From Myotis daubentonii (lineage: Eukaryota > Chordata > Mammalia > Chiroptera > Vespertilionidae): DNA of 64,000 bases. Below, one piece after another: positions 1 through 10,241 of this stretch; the first letter of the stretch is position 1, and each line of letters begins with the position of its first letter. The translations under genes were made by a program, and so were the position numbers. Under the pieces are notes generated by a model. That model saw only the letters and a program-made list of their open reading frames with translations. It did not search any database and was not told the origin of the DNA. The DNA is taken from assembly GCF_963259705.1 (NCBI RefSeq), contig NC_081846.1:87866641-87930640 (forward strand). The letters are read 5' to 3'.

Positions 1-526
1 ATCACTTTCAAGCTCACACAATCACTCAGTCAACAAACATTTACTCTGTGCCAAGTTATGTATACACTATGCTAACTACTAGAAGTCACAGAATGTAAGC
101 CTTGGTCAAGGTCCCAAAGGAGGCGGTTGCCTGGAAAGAGACCAAAATGCAAACAGTTGCAATAGTACTGGGACAAGTCCTAAACCAGATGGTGGCAGAG
201 GTGTTGTGTAGATGGCAGAGAAAGGAATATGGAATGCTGCCTGAAGGAATTCAGCCAGGAATGTCAAAGATGTGACCAGGCAGATACATCCCTGGCTAAC
301 ACCAGGTACATATGCAACCACCCACCTCCCTATCTCCTCTGATTTTCCTGGGTGCACCCCAATAAATTTAATTTTTTAAGAAAATCCTTGTCTTGTTCCT
401 GATCTTGGGAAGAATGTATGCATTCTTTTATCACTAAGTATGACATGAGTTGGTTTTCACAATTGCCTGTATCACACTGATAAAGTTTCCTTCTATTCCT
501 AGTTTGTTGAGTATTTTTATCACATA
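1..526. other. Left-edge sequence: L2/MER5-like start, then antisense L1 fragment
   Basis: The first ~90 bases resemble the 3' end of old L2-type repeats (a sequence like caacaaacatttactctgtg). From about 380 the sequence resembles old antisense L1 ORF2 that resumes beyond the SINE at 541. The middle part (110-360) shows nothing I recognise; its open frame has no family features. Confidence 0.4.
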
Positions 527-540
527 ATATTGGATTTTGT

Positions 541-787
541 TGTTGTTAATCCTTACCCAAGGATATTTTTCCATTGATTTTTAGGGAGTGGAAGGGAGAG
601 GGAGAGACAGAGAGAAACATCGATATGAGAGAAACACATTGACTGGTTGCCTCCTGCACGCACCCCGACTGGGGCTGGAGAATCAAGCCTGCAACCCAGG
701 CATATGCCCTTGACCAGAATCAAACCCTCGAACCTTTAGTCTGCAGGCCGACGCTCTATCCACTGAGCCAAACTAGCTAGGGCAATG
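541..787 (-). mobile_element. Ves SINE (tRNA-derived), minus strand
   Basis: Read on the minus strand it has a tRNA-like head with an A box (TTGGCTCAGTGGATAGAGC-like) and B box, a body with the usual GGAGGCA-type segment, a CT-rich region and an A-rich tail. It is flanked by a 14-bp target-site duplication, atattggattttgt, at 527-540 and 788-801, so it is a clean L1-mediated insertion into an antisense L1. Confidence 0.93.
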
Positions 788-801
788 ATATTGGATTTTG
801 T

Positions 802-915
802 CAAATGCTTTTCTTAACAGCTATTGAAAACATAATATGAAAAAAAAAACATAATATGGTTTTCTTTATTCTATTAATATGTTGTACTACATGAATTTTC
901 AGATATTAATCCAAG
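802..915 (-). mobile_element. Old L1 ORF2 fragment, antisense
   Basis: This is the antisense version of a conserved ORF2 stretch (ttttgtcaaatgctttt), which also appears in the young L1 at about 45950. The same L1 continues at 1549-1740 after the solo LTR, with the motif cctgggataaatcctacttg matching 46062-46081. The element is thus split by the SINE at 541 and the LTR at 920. Confidence 0.8.
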
Positions 916-919
916 CTTG

Positions 920-1548
920 TGTGGACGAAAGGGGCCACATGCTACCTGACGCGCTCAGGGGAGGCCTGCATGGCGGTCTTGCAAACTGAGACCTAAAGTC
1001 GCCACAAAGGACGGTCTGAAATTAAACTTTAACTAAAAGCAGTGATGGTGGGTAGTTAGTTACATCCTAGGCCGGTATCTTCACTGACAAGGTCACCCTT
1101 TACCTCAACTGAGCCTATCTGTCCTTTTGCATCTATGATAACACACCCTTGAAATGTCTGGGTAACTTGTAACTTCCCTTTTTCTGGGCCCCTTGGGGGC
1201 ACAACCAAATGTGCTGGGCGCCAGGACAGAGACCACAAATTCCTTCATTATCATGTAATTGATCCTGCACCCACCTAAGTGTGTGTCCATCATTTTACTT
1301 TTTATCCAATCCCAGGGGTTTCCCTGCTTTGCTTTCTCCCGCCTCTTGTCTATCACCAATGGATTTCATGTAACCCACCTATGTCCCTTTCCTTTGATTG
1401 CAATGTATAAATACAGATGTAACCCGCCATTCTCCAGAGCATTATCTCAATTCATTAAGGTTCTGCTTCCCAGCATATGCCAACAGTTTGGCTCAAATAA
1501 ACTCACAAAAATTCTTTACAGGTTTCAATGGGTTTTTTTATGTTAACA
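920..1548 (+). mobile_element. Solo LTR of an endogenous retrovirus (629 bp)
   Basis: It starts TG (920) and ends CA (1548) and is flanked by a perfect 4-bp duplication, cttg, at 916-919 and 1549-1552. A 4-bp duplication is usual for gammaretrovirus-like class I elements. A TATA-like tgtataaata lies near 1404-1413 and a polyadenylation signal aataaa near 1496, defining U3, R and U5. No internal retroviral region remains, so recombination between two LTRs is the likely origin. It sits inside an antisense L1. Confidence 0.85.
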
Positions 1549-1740
1549 CTTGCATTCCTGGGATAAATCCTACTTGACCAGTGTATAAATATAATATGAT
1601 GCTAGATTCAATTTGCCAAAAAAATTCTGTTGAGAATTTTTTTGCATCTATATTCATAAAAGATACTGGTCTGTAATTTGCTTGTGATATCTCTATGAAA
1701 TAGGAATTTTTATGGGTAAAATAGGCAGGTTTAGGGAATT
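1549..1740 (-). mobile_element. Old L1 ORF2 fragment, antisense (continuation)
   Basis: This continues the antisense ORF2 from 802-915 across the solo LTR. It includes segments corresponding to 46062-46200 of the young L1 (cctgggataaatcctacttg; actggtctgtaattt versus attggcctgtaattc). It is diverged and has no usable frame. Confidence 0.75.
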
Positions 1741-1754
1741 TTTTAAATTAAGGG

Positions 1755-2407
1755 GGTCCATGGAAAAAGCGCAGGCTACCGAGCTGCAAAAAGTTACATT
1801 TCCGTAAAACAGGGGAGTTGGGGGGCGGGGGGGCAGAAGTTACATTTCTATAAGACAAGGGAGTTGGGAGAGGCAACAGTTACATTTCCATAAGATAAGG
1901 GAACTGGGAATAGCAAAAGGTACACATTTACAGAATAAAGGGAAGGGGGAAGATGAGGTAATAAGATAACAAGTAGGGCCTCACATGTCCCTTGTGAAGT
2001 TAGACCTTTGAGCTCAGGAGTTACTTCAGTGACCAAATCAAAGGGGAACAGCGACCAATCAGAGGGGATATCAAGGCACAAAAGATCTGCAGCCTTTAAA
2101 AACTGTAGGGAAAAGGGACTCAGTGGGACCCTTTCCCCCTCCCCACGCAGGAGTCTGTGCTTGTTCTTCAATAAATTTCCACCTTTACTATACCCTCTTC
2201 TGTCTGTGGTTTCTTTCATTCTTCGGCTCCAACGACAAAGAGCCCAGGAAAAGCCATCCTGCCCAGGGGAACACCTCGCATTCCAGCCCAGAATACCCGC
2301 ATCGTCTATGTGGTTTTGGAAGCAGAGTAAGGGCAGCCTCAAGGAGAAACGGGGAGCACTTCCTCCTCCTTTGCTATAGTTTGTTCTTCTCTTACTAGTT
2401 TCTGACA
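1755..2407 (+). mobile_element. ERV LTR with three tandem U3 repeats
   Basis: About 650 bp with LTR anatomy. Three imperfect ~42-bp direct repeats, each beginning agttacattt, start near 1793, 1838 and 1879 in the presumed U3. There are CCAAT-like accaatca motifs (2053-2060), a polyadenylation signal aataaa near 2170, and a CT-rich U5-like segment. The outer ends are not fixed: the right end may be tctgaca at 2407 or U5 may end earlier near 2230. A target duplication could not be confirmed. The two open frames inside it (2008-2379) look incidental. Confidence 0.6.
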
Positions 2408-2985
2408 ATGGTTACTGACTTAAGATCTTTCTCTTTTTTTAATATAGGTGTTTCCTCCTATAAATTTCCGAGCAATGCTTTTACTAATTACCCTAAAGTT
2501 ATGGTAGGATTTTTTTCTGCATGAAGCATAATAGGTACTCAATGAACATTTATTGTTGAACACTGAATGAGTGGCAGCTTTCTTTTAATTGTGGTAAAAC
2601 ATACATTAATTTACATTTTAACCACTTCTAAGTGTACAGTTTATTGGCTTTAAGTACATTCACACTGTTGTGCTACCTTTATCACATGGTATGTTGGTTG
2701 TTTTATGTTTTTATTAATCACCTCCGAATATTTTCTACTTTTCCTTGTGATTTCTTCTTTATCCACTGGTGACTTAGTATATTGTTTAATTACCACATAT
2801 CTGTGAGTTTCCCAAATTTCCCACTGTTATTGATATCTAATTTCATCCCATTGTGGTCAGAGCACATACTTTGTATAATTCCCATTTAAATGTTTAAATG
2901 TAGTGAGTCCTGTTTTATGGCATAATGTATGATCTATCCTAGGGAATGTCCCCCATGCACTTGAGAACAATGTGTATTCTACTCT
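2408..2985 (-). mobile_element. L2/MIR-like end plus antisense L1 3' UTR and ORF2 remnants
   Basis: Around 2525-2575 is a typical L2/MIR 3' end (aggtactcaatgaacatttattg). From 2585 to 2690 lies antisense L1 3' UTR (ttaaccacttctaagtgtacag). From 2700 to 2980 lies antisense old L1 ORF2 (cccattgtggtcagagcacat). All are ancient and diverged. Confidence 0.6.
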
Positions 2986-3110
2986 CATCATTGATTTTTC
3001 TATCTCTTTCTCCCTTTCCCTTCCTCTCTGAAATCAATACAAATATATATTTAAATATATATATATATATTTAAATATATATATACACACATATATATCT
3101 TTAAAAAGTA
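2986..3110 (+). mobile_element. 5'-truncated Ves SINE tail with AT-rich expansion
   Basis: Only the 3' portion of a Ves SINE is present (the CT-rich segment, cttcctctctgaaatcaata), followed by an AT-rich tail of alternating tata and ttta blocks to about 3105. The tRNA-like head is absent. Confidence 0.7.
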
Positions 3111-3770
3111 GAAAATAAAATCATGTGACTGCATCTAGACCACATTTTTTAAAATGTCAATTATCTAAATCTTAAATTTTTCATGTTTTTCCCCCACTTT
3201 TTATGCCGACTACTTATTTCATTTATATATAAAAATCAAGTCTTCTTTAAAAATAAAAATGTTAGTTTCTAGCACCATTTTAAGAATTGGTTTCTAAGAG
3301 TGACACCTGTTTAAAAGGTAAGCTAAAAAGATCATCTACGATTTTCTAAGAGGTTTCTGGAACATGAAATCCCCAGATTAGGTGAATAAGAAGAGAGGAG
3401 AGCATTTGATATGTCACTTGATAGCAGAACAGCTGACATGACCATCCCAAATTTCCCGAGGGAGCAGGTTACAACCAGTTGACAAAAAGAAAACCCTATT
3501 AAGTACTGGTTATTTAATGTGAAGGCAGAAGGTGTAAGGCTTGGGATATAAAAGCAGAAAGTTTTTCTCTGTTACTGAGTAAAAGTTAAGCTAAGTCAAA
3601 CTATAAAGAAGTAATGAGCAATAGTTTAAAATCTGGCTTTCATTTTAACAATTGAAACTAAGCATAGCAAAAATTAATAAGTAAAATAAGCAGAGCTACA
3701 TAACATTTGAAACAATTTCCAATTCACTAAAGGATTATACAAATGATACTTTCTTTACCTCCCCCCACTG
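3111..3770. other. No gene or recognisable repeat seen
   Basis: AT-rich sequence without open frames, splice-flanked exons or repeat signatures I could identify. Confidence 0.4.
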
Positions 3771-3935
3771 AAGCCTCTGCAAGAGCATTATTATCACGCC
3801 CATTTACAGAAGAGGGCCAGATTCAGAAGCAACATGACTTCTAGGATCACACAGCAAGTAGGAAACAATCAGGATTTGAACTGGGCTTCTAACTCCAAAC
3901 CCAGGGCTCTTTCCACCAAGTCATAGCTTTCCTCC
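3771..3935 (+). mobile_element. MIR-type ancient SINE
   Basis: The succession cccatttacagaagagg, atcacacagcaagtagg, ggatttgaactgggcttct and gggctctttccacca matches the conserved order of the MIR 3' half. It is old and not flanked by visible duplications. Confidence 0.75.
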
Positions 3936-3997
3936 AACAATGGGCATGGGTCTCTAAGTATTGTAGACATGGATAGGATATGTAATTTAGGAATAGT

Positions 3998-4171
3998 TCA
4001 CCATACAAGGACTTACGAGTGTCCCGACTAACGAGTTTTTCGAGATACCAGCTGTCTCTCCACCGATTTTTTGCATTGAGTTGATAGAGTAATTTGAGTT
4101 AACGAGCTCCTTAATGAGCTCGGTCTCCGAACGAATTAAACTCGTAAGTCAAGGCCCCACCGTACTTCCTG
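3998..4171. mobile_element. Tigger/pogo-like MITE
   Basis: About 170 bp bounded by inverted GACTTACGAG motifs (near 4011 and, as ctcgtaagtc, near 4141-4150) and by TA dinucleotides. The internal sequence is rich in cgagtt/aacgag, which is CpG-bearing compared with its surroundings. Terminal repeats and TA target sites fit a Tc1/mariner superfamily (Tigger-like) non-autonomous element. The left terminus is more diverged than the right. Confidence 0.6.
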
Positions 4172-5046
4172 TTCCTAAATAAGAGCCTGAATAGAGAGGA
4201 GCAACTAGCACCTGGCCCAGCACCACATACTAAACAAGTGCCCATAGAGAAGAAAGGAAGAGAAAGAACCATACATGCAGCAGCACAAGTGACCCTGGGA
4301 ACGTATCAGCAATGTGTAGTTCAGATGCCAATGGCAAGCCAAAGGCATGATCAAAACCAGAAAAAGAAAGAGAGAAAAGGGTAGCACATAACCATGGGGA
4401 AACTGAGGGAAGGTAACAGAAACTCTCTGTGCTATTTTTGTAACTTCTTGCGAATCTAAAATTCCAAAATCAAAGAAGAAAAAGTGAAAAGATACACATG
4501 ATGTGGATGGGCTCTTGTCAATGAACTGGCTTCCTAAGTTCACCGAATAGCGAATGTGGCAGCCAACCTGCCAGGCATGGCCTTCAGTGAGCTCCTGGTT
4601 CACTGGGGAGAAAAAGACAAGTGAACAATCTATTCCAACACAATATCAAGGCACTTTCCTGTAAGACTGTCTACTGCTCTGATGACTCCTTAGTAAGCAG
4701 GGAGTAAGGAAAGACTACAAAGAGGGAACCAACTGTATGGCAACACTGCCTGAGGTGTGCGATGTCATGATTACACATGCTTTGGTCTCTCACCCTCCAA
4801 ATCATTTCCCTGGCTTCCCATCCTTGCTCCCAGCAAGAGTCATACCGAGAACACAGAAGCAGATGGACTGGGGAAACCTACACAGTCACGGAGCCTTCAA
4901 TGTAAGGAAGTCCTGTGCTTGCTGAGGAAAGAGACCTGCAAGGAGGCCTCAGGGATTCATTTATTCACTGACAAATCGGATCTTACTAGGCTTAGCTTCC
5001 AACAATAGCTTAGAAAACCAATTGAGCAATGACAAAAGATTACTTC
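4172..5046. other. Unassigned sequence
   Basis: No repeat or exon recognised. Open frames at 4205-4603 (-) and 4737-5008 (+) lack domain features, splice context or codon bias and look like chance. Confidence 0.35.
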
Positions 5047-5229
5047 AGCCCGGCCAGTGTGCTCAGTGGTTGAGCATCAACTCAATTCCCAGTCAGGGCA
5101 CATGCCCGGGTTTCGGGCTTGATCCCCAGTAGGGGATGTGCAAGAGACAGCTGATCAGTGTTTCTCTCTCATCATTGATATTTCTCTCTCCTTCCCCCTT
5201 CCTCTCTGAAATCAATACAAATATGTTTT
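5047..5229 (+). mobile_element. Ves-type SINE, plus strand
   Basis: tRNA-like head (gtgctcagtggttgagcatc), body ggggatgtgcaagag, CT-rich segment and the aaatcaata tail. It belongs to the older 'gttgagca' head type. Directly followed by an oppositely oriented SINE, so the two tails meet. Confidence 0.88.
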
Positions 5230-5451
5230 TTTTTAATTTTTTTAAATATATTTCTTTATTGGTTTCAGAGAGGAAGGGAGGAGAGATAGAAACATCAATG
5301 ATGAGAGAGAAGCATTGATTGACTGCCTCCTGCACGTGCCCTACTGGGGATTGAGCCTGCAGCCGAGGCATGTGCCCTTGGCTGGAATCAAACCTGGGAC
5401 CCTTCAGTTCACAGGCTGACGCCTTATCCACTGAGCCAAGCTAGCTAGGGC
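5230..5451 (-). mobile_element. Ves-type SINE, minus strand
   Basis: The reverse complement reads from the head ctagctagcttggctcag to an A/T-rich tail at 5230-5255. It stands tail to tail with the preceding SINE, forming an imperfect inverted repeat of roughly 180 bp per arm. Confidence 0.9.
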
Positions 5452-5990
5452 TTAAAAAACTTTTTTTAAAAAACACACTAGGGTGAATAATTTAGCAATA
5501 TCTCTCAAAAATTTTAAAGGCATATAACTTTCAAACCCAAACAACTTATAGGAATTTATATGTTCGTATGTGGGCAAAATCAATTATTATAGAATTATTC
5601 TTTGTAGCATTGTTTATAAACTCAGAAGACTAGAAAGAACTAAATGTTCCTCATTAGGGGGATAAGTAATTACGCTACATCACACAATGCCAAACTATTC
5701 AGCTATACTCCTCATTGAAAAAAAAATGAGGAAGCCTTCAAATGCTTACATAAATGATTTCCAAGATACATTAGGGGGAAAAGGGAAAAAAGAATCGTCT
5801 GTAATAGGCTAACACCTGTACAAAAATAGAGCAGGGGAGGGAAGATAAGTATGTGTACATATATGTATTTTTTCATACATGTAATTAATAACATTGAAGT
5901 CTACTGAAGAGTGGCAGATAGGATAGGAGGAAAACCTAAGTTTTAAATCATGTGTATGTATTATCTGTTCAAAACTAATATTTTACATCT
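5452..5990 (+). mobile_element. Old L1 (L1M-type) 3' ORF2 fragment
   Basis: Diverged L1 landmarks occur in order: ttgtagcattgtttataaac, aaatgttcctcattaggggg, a counterpart of the 'tatgcagc' segment, then atgaggaagcc and atttccaagatacatt. Many substitutions; no reading frame remains. Confidence 0.65.
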
Positions 5991-6132
5991 TTAAAAAATT
6001 AATGCATTTAACTAACAGTTCTTCTCCTTTCTAAGTAGTCTAAACAAGATGAAAAGAATCTTCTTATACAACTACAAGAGATTCAAACTTGCTCATAATA
6101 AAAAGGGACATAAGAATATCTCCTAGGTATCC

Positions 6133-6342
6133 TTTTTTTATTCAATCTTCACCTGAGGACATGTTCAGAGAGAGGAAGGGAGAGAGAGAGTGTGAGAAAC
6201 ATCGACTGGTTGCCTCCCTACACACCCGAACTAGGGACCAAACCCGAAAAATAGGTATGTGTCCTTACCAGGAAGCGAATAAACAAACTTTTGGTGTATG
6301 GGACAATGCTCCAACCAACTAAGCCACACAGCCAGGGCCCCT
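6133..6342 (-). mobile_element. Diverged tRNA-derived SINE, minus strand
   Basis: Reverse-complement order gccctggctgtgtggcttag, a body, then the antisense gagaggaagggagagag CT-segment. It is more diverged than most copies here. It ends a few bases before the HAL1 at 6366. Confidence 0.75.
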
Positions 6343-7527
6343 AAGTATCTTTAAAAAAAAAAAAATGAGGAGAAACCAAGATGGCGGCATAGGTAAACAC
6401 CCGAAATTGCTGCCTCGCACAACCACTTCAAAAATACAACTAAAAGACAAAACAGACATCATCCAGAACCACAGGAAGGCTGGCTGAGTGGAAATTCTAC
6501 AACTAGAAGGAAAGAGAAAAGCACACTGAGACTCAGAGGAGCTGCGGAAGTAAAGTGCAGAGGTACAGGGGCTCGCGCACGGAAAGGGCTGGCAATGGAG
6601 GGCGCAGTTGTGTTTTTCAATCTGGAGGGAGACAAGCTCCCGGCTCTGAACTCCAGTTCTGGGAAGTCTCTGGGGACTCATCCTCATACGGGGAGAAACT
6701 GGACTGTCTGGCAGCAGGCGGAACTCGAGGGCGGCTTTCTCTCAGAGGTGCTTGCAGCGATTACCGTGGGACACTGAGACCCGGGGTCTCTCAGGGCAGG
6801 ACTGAGGATCAGCCATAGCTGTTTGCTCCACCCTGTTGATTCCCTGAGACCCCGCCCCACCCAAGCTGTGCACAGAGGCTTTTCCATATGAATGGCCTGG
6901 TCCTTTGCACTCTAATATTACCTAACAAACTGCAGCTGGGTCAGAGAGACCCAGAATATCCAAAAGAAGGCCCAAGGCCGTACAGCAGCTTGCACTGCTT
7001 CACAGCTGGGCCTCATCTGGGCACCTCCAAATCCCAAACAAAGAAAAGGAATCTGCAGATCTCTCTGTAGCTCCTGCTGGGTAGCCTCAGGCAGAAGCTA
7101 AATTAGCACCTCCTTAGAGATCCAAGTGCCAGTGTACCCAGTGGTCAGAGTGGGACCATCCAGATTACAACTCCTCAGATCCATAAGGGACACACTCAGG
7201 GGGCAGACTCAGTGAGCATCAAAGCCCCACTGAAGCAAGTCTTGCCCCAGAGGGGTGTCTCCAGCACAGAAGTTCTCCCAATGTAGACACAGCTGATTCT
7301 CACAGCCAATTGGCCTGGAGGTCAATTCCTCCCAGTGATACAAACTACAATCAAGGCTTAACTACAACAAGACTGTGCACAAAGCCCACAAAGGGGTGCA
7401 CCAAGAGTGTCCACCTCGGGTAATTAGGGAGGCTGAGCTACTGGGCCCTATAGGACACCTAGCACAGAAAGCCACCCTATCAACACAGGGAAGCAGCCAA
7501 AATCACAGTCAAAGAAACAGGTCACAA

Positions 7528-8574
7528 ATGACAGAAATGGAGGAAAGCAAACTACTGGATATAGAGTTCAAAACCATGGTTATAAGATTTTTCAAGAATT
7601 TTCTAGAAACTGCTGATAAATTTTGTGAGACCCTCCATAAATCTAGTGAGACCCTCGAGAATATGAAAAAGGACCAACTAGAAATTAAGCATACATTGAC
7701 TGAAATAAAGAATATTATACAGAGATCGAACAGCAGACTAGGGGATCCCAAGAATCAAGTCAAAGATTTGAAATACGAAGAAATAAAAAACACCCAACCA
7801 GAAAAGAAAAAAGAATCCAAAAATATGAAGATAGTGTAAGGAGCCTCTGGGACAGCTTCAAGCGTACCAACATCAGAATTATAGGGGTCCCAGAAGAAGA
7901 GAAAGAGCAAGATATTGAAAACCTATTTGAAGAAATAATGACAGAAAACTTCCCCCACCTGGTGAAAGAAATAGACTTACAAGTGCAGGAAGCACAGAGA
8001 ACCCCAAACAAAAGGAATCCAAAGAGGACCACACCAAGACACATCATAATTAAAATGCCAAAAGCAAAAGATAAAGAGAAAATCTTAAAAGCAGCAAGAG
8101 AAAAACGGTTAGTTACCTATAAGGGAGTACCCATAAGATTGTCAGCTGATTTCTCAACAGAAACTATGCAGGCCAGAAGGGAGTGGCAAGAAATATTCAA
8201 AGTGATGAGTAACAAGAATCTACAACAGGGGTCCTCAAACTTTTTAAACAGGGGGCCAGTTCACTGTCCCTCAGACCGTTGGAGGGCCGGACTATAGTTT
8301 AAAAAAACAACTATGAACAAATTCCTATGCACACTGCACATATCTTATTTTGAAGTAAAAAAAAACAAAACGGGAACAAATACAATATTTGTATTTGCAT
8401 GTGGCCCGCGGGCCGTAGTTTGAGGACCCCTGATCTACAACCAAGATTACTTTACCCAGCAAAGCTATCATTCAGAATTGAGGTCAGATAAAGAGCTTCA
8501 CAGATAAGAAAACACTAAAGGAGTTCATCACCACCAAACCAGTACTATATGAAATGCTGAAAGGTATTCTTTAA
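7528..8574 (+). pseudogene. HAL1/L1 ORF1p, broken by two frameshifts and a hAT MITE
   Basis: L1 ORF1p is an RNA-binding, nucleic-acid chaperone protein made of an N-terminal coiled coil, an RRM and a C-terminal domain. The start ATG at 7528 opens MTEMEESKLLDIEFK, followed by a Leu/Lys/Glu-rich coiled-coil-like stretch to about 7800. An A-rich run near 7801-7812 shifts the frame. The RRM/CTD part (7938-8215) has the hallmark TPRHIIIKM, KILKAAREK and YKGVPIRLSADFS blocks. A 207-bp hAT MITE follows, then the end of the CTD with a second one-base shift near 8485 and a stop at 8572-8574. The shifts make it non-functional as it stands. Confidence 0.85.
8226..8432. mobile_element. hAT MITE with perfect 8-bp target duplication
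   Basis: A 207-bp element with terminal inverted repeats starting CAGGGGTCCTCAAACT and ending AGTTTGAGGACCCCTG. It is flanked by the perfect 8-bp duplication atctacaa at 8218-8225 and 8433-8440. The 8-bp duplication and CAG...CTG ends define the hAT superfamily. It lacks a transposase and is inserted in the ORF1 of the HAL1, so it is younger than that element. Confidence 0.93.
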
Positions 8575-8613
8575 GAAGAGGAAGAAGAAGAAAAAGGTAA
8601 AGATAAAAATTAT

Positions 8614-8832
8614 GGCCGAAGCCGGTTTGGCTCAGTGGATGGAGCGTCAGCCTGCGGACTGAGGGGTCCCGGGTTCGATTCCAGTCGGGGGCGTGTGCCT
8701 GGTTTGCGGGCACATCCCCAGTGGGAGATGTGCGGGAGGCAGCTGATCGATGTTTCTCTCTCATTGATGTTTCTAACTCTCTATCTCTCTCCCTTCCTCT
8801 CTGTGAAAAATCAATAAAATATATTAAAAAAA
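8614..8832 (+). mobile_element. Ves SINE, plus strand, in HAL1
   Basis: Well-conserved copy: head gccgaagccggtttggctca, B box gggttcgattcc, body cacatccccagtgggagatg and tail aaaaatcaataaaatat. Inserted just downstream of the HAL1 ORF1 stop. The flanks are A-rich, so the duplication is ambiguous. Confidence 0.93.
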
Positions 8833-9164
8833 AATATAAACAAGTACATATCTATCAACAAGTGAATCTAAAAATCAAGTGAATAAAAAATCTGAAGAAC
8901 AGAATAAACTGGTGAATATAACAGAATCAGGGGCATAGAAAGGGAGTGGACTGACAGTTCTCAGGGGGAAAGGGATGTGGGGGGTGCAGCAAGAGATTGG
9001 ACAAAAATCATACATCTATGGATGAGGACAGTGCGGGGGGGGAGGGTGGTAAGGGCAGAGGTTGAGGTGAGAACCGGGTGGAGGGGAGCTATGGGGGGGG
9101 GGGGGAAGAGGAACACCTGTAATAATCTGAACAATAAAGGTTTAATTTAAAAAAGAAAAAAAAA

Positions 9165-9540
9165 TTAGTCCTGATTTTCCCAAGACCTAGGGTCCTCTGC
9201 AAGATGTCACTTTCAAACAGCCTTCTCTCAGCAAGAGCAGTGCATTCTTGGCTCTTGTCTGTGGCCACTTCACAAAATTAGACCATGACATTCATAGAGC
9301 CAAGAGTCAGGCTCCTGGTCCCATGGTCACAGGCTAGATGCCTAGCCAGCATATAAAGAAGGCAACAAGCAGCCCCCAGCATGGCCAACCAGGTGAGTGT
9401 GTACCTGGTTCAGGGCCTCATATCCCTCAGGACAAAATAAAAAGGGGGTACATCTCTCTCCCACCCCCAGATTAGGAACCTATCCCTCTTCTGTCTTCCC
9501 AGGATGTACTCTAGGCTCTCTTATTTACATGGCAACAATA
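9165..9540. other. Unassigned sequence
   Basis: No repeat or gene recognised between the HAL1 and the first Helitron. Confidence 0.35.
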
Positions 9541-9754
9541 TCTATAATAATAAAAGCATACCAGACGTCCTTCCGGACAAAGCTGGGGCTGTGAGGGAAG
9601 CCCGGGTCCTGGGTGCCTGCCTGCGGCCAGAGGGAAACCTGCGTACTGGGTGCCGGAGGGAAACCCGGGTCCTGGGTGACAGAGGGAAGCTGGTGCTGGC
9701 AGCCAGGGGAAGGAAGGCCTACTCCTGCATGAATTTCGTGCATCGGGCCTCTAG
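9541..9754 (+). mobile_element. HeliBat-like Helitron (214 bp)
   Basis: Starts TC in tctataataataaaagcat (9541). Near the 3' end is the hairpin-forming gcatgaatttcgtgc-type sequence, followed by CTAG (9751-9754) and the host T at 9755. These are the defining Helitron ends: 5'-TC, subterminal hairpin, 3'-CTRR, insertion between A and T. The interior has short GC-rich repeats around cccgggtcctgggtgcc. No Rep/helicase, so non-autonomous. Confidence 0.9.
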
Positions 9755-9836
9755 TAAATAAATCTATATTGATAAAAGCCTAAGCAACTGTTACGACCAA
9801 ACAACCGGAATGACTGGTCGCTATGATGTGCACTGA

Positions 9837-9850
9837 CCACCAGGGGGCAG
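9837..9850 (+). promoter_or_regulatory. CTCF-like motif in Helitron
   Basis: CCACCAGGGGGCAG matches the core of the vertebrate CTCF consensus (CCASYAGRKGGCRS). It is fixed in the family, also appearing at 14532 and, with one change, at 49886. Actual binding is not shown by sequence. Confidence 0.6.
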
Positions 9851-9866
9851 ACGCTCAACGCAGTAA

Positions 9867-9880
9867 CTGCCGCCTGGTGG
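9867..9880 (-). promoter_or_regulatory. Second CTCF-like motif, inverted
   Basis: On the minus strand it reads CCACCAGGCGGCAG, again a close match to the CTCF core. With the plus-strand copy at 9837 the two face each other 16 bp apart. Confidence 0.5.
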
Positions 9881-10241
9881 TCAGTGAGCTCCTACAGCCA
9901 ACCTCCCCCAGCTGGCCAATTTCCTGCAGTCCTTCCCCCTGCCCCCCCGGCCGGCAGGCCCCGGCTGGGACAGGGAACCGGGGGTGGGTGGTGGCGGACA
10001 CGACCTCTTTCCCAGGGGACCAAGAGCCAGCTCTCTCCTTGGGGCTGGTGGTCAACCTCCCATGCCCTATCCCTCCACCCGGCCAGCAGGCCCCAATCGG
10101 CCTGTGGAACAGCGGCGAGGGAAGGAGGAGGGGGGGGGGAAGGAAGGCGGGGAACCACTTGGTGGCCTAGGGACCCCACCCATGCACAATTTTCGTGCAC
10201 CAGGCCTCTAGTAAATAGATAAATAGCAACAGTTTTCTTAA

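Larger units (their letters stand above)
6366..9164 (+). mobile_element. Near full-length HAL1 (half-L1) retrotransposon
   Basis: The element runs from a LINE 5' end containing a YY1-type caagatggcggc (6377-6388), through a ~1.1-kb 5' UTR, ORF1 (7528-8574) and straight into a G-rich 3' UTR ending with an aataaa-type signal and A-rich tail near 9140-9164. No ORF2 sequence lies between ORF1 and the 3' UTR. Known HAL1 elements are L1 derivatives with ORF1 only, mobilised in trans. Two later insertions interrupt it: a hAT MITE (8226-8432) and a Ves SINE (about 8614-8832). Removing them leaves roughly 2.4 kb. Target duplications are hidden in A-rich flanks. Confidence 0.82.
9763..10211 (+). mobile_element. 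HeliBat-like Helitron, CTCF-motif family (449 bp)
   Basis: Starts TC in tctatattgataaaagccta and ends with gcacaattttcgtgc-type hairpin sequence, then CTAG at 10208-10211. It lies only 8 bp (taaataaa) after the preceding Helitron. The 5' part carries a CTCF-like motif at 9837-9850 and an inverted second copy at 9867-9880. The open frames inside it are shadows of its GC-rich interior. Confidence 0.9.

Noticed and set aside
1793..1920. CRISPR-like array
   Set aside because: Three imperfect direct repeats in a mammalian LTR; no unique spacers and the context is a retroviral U3.
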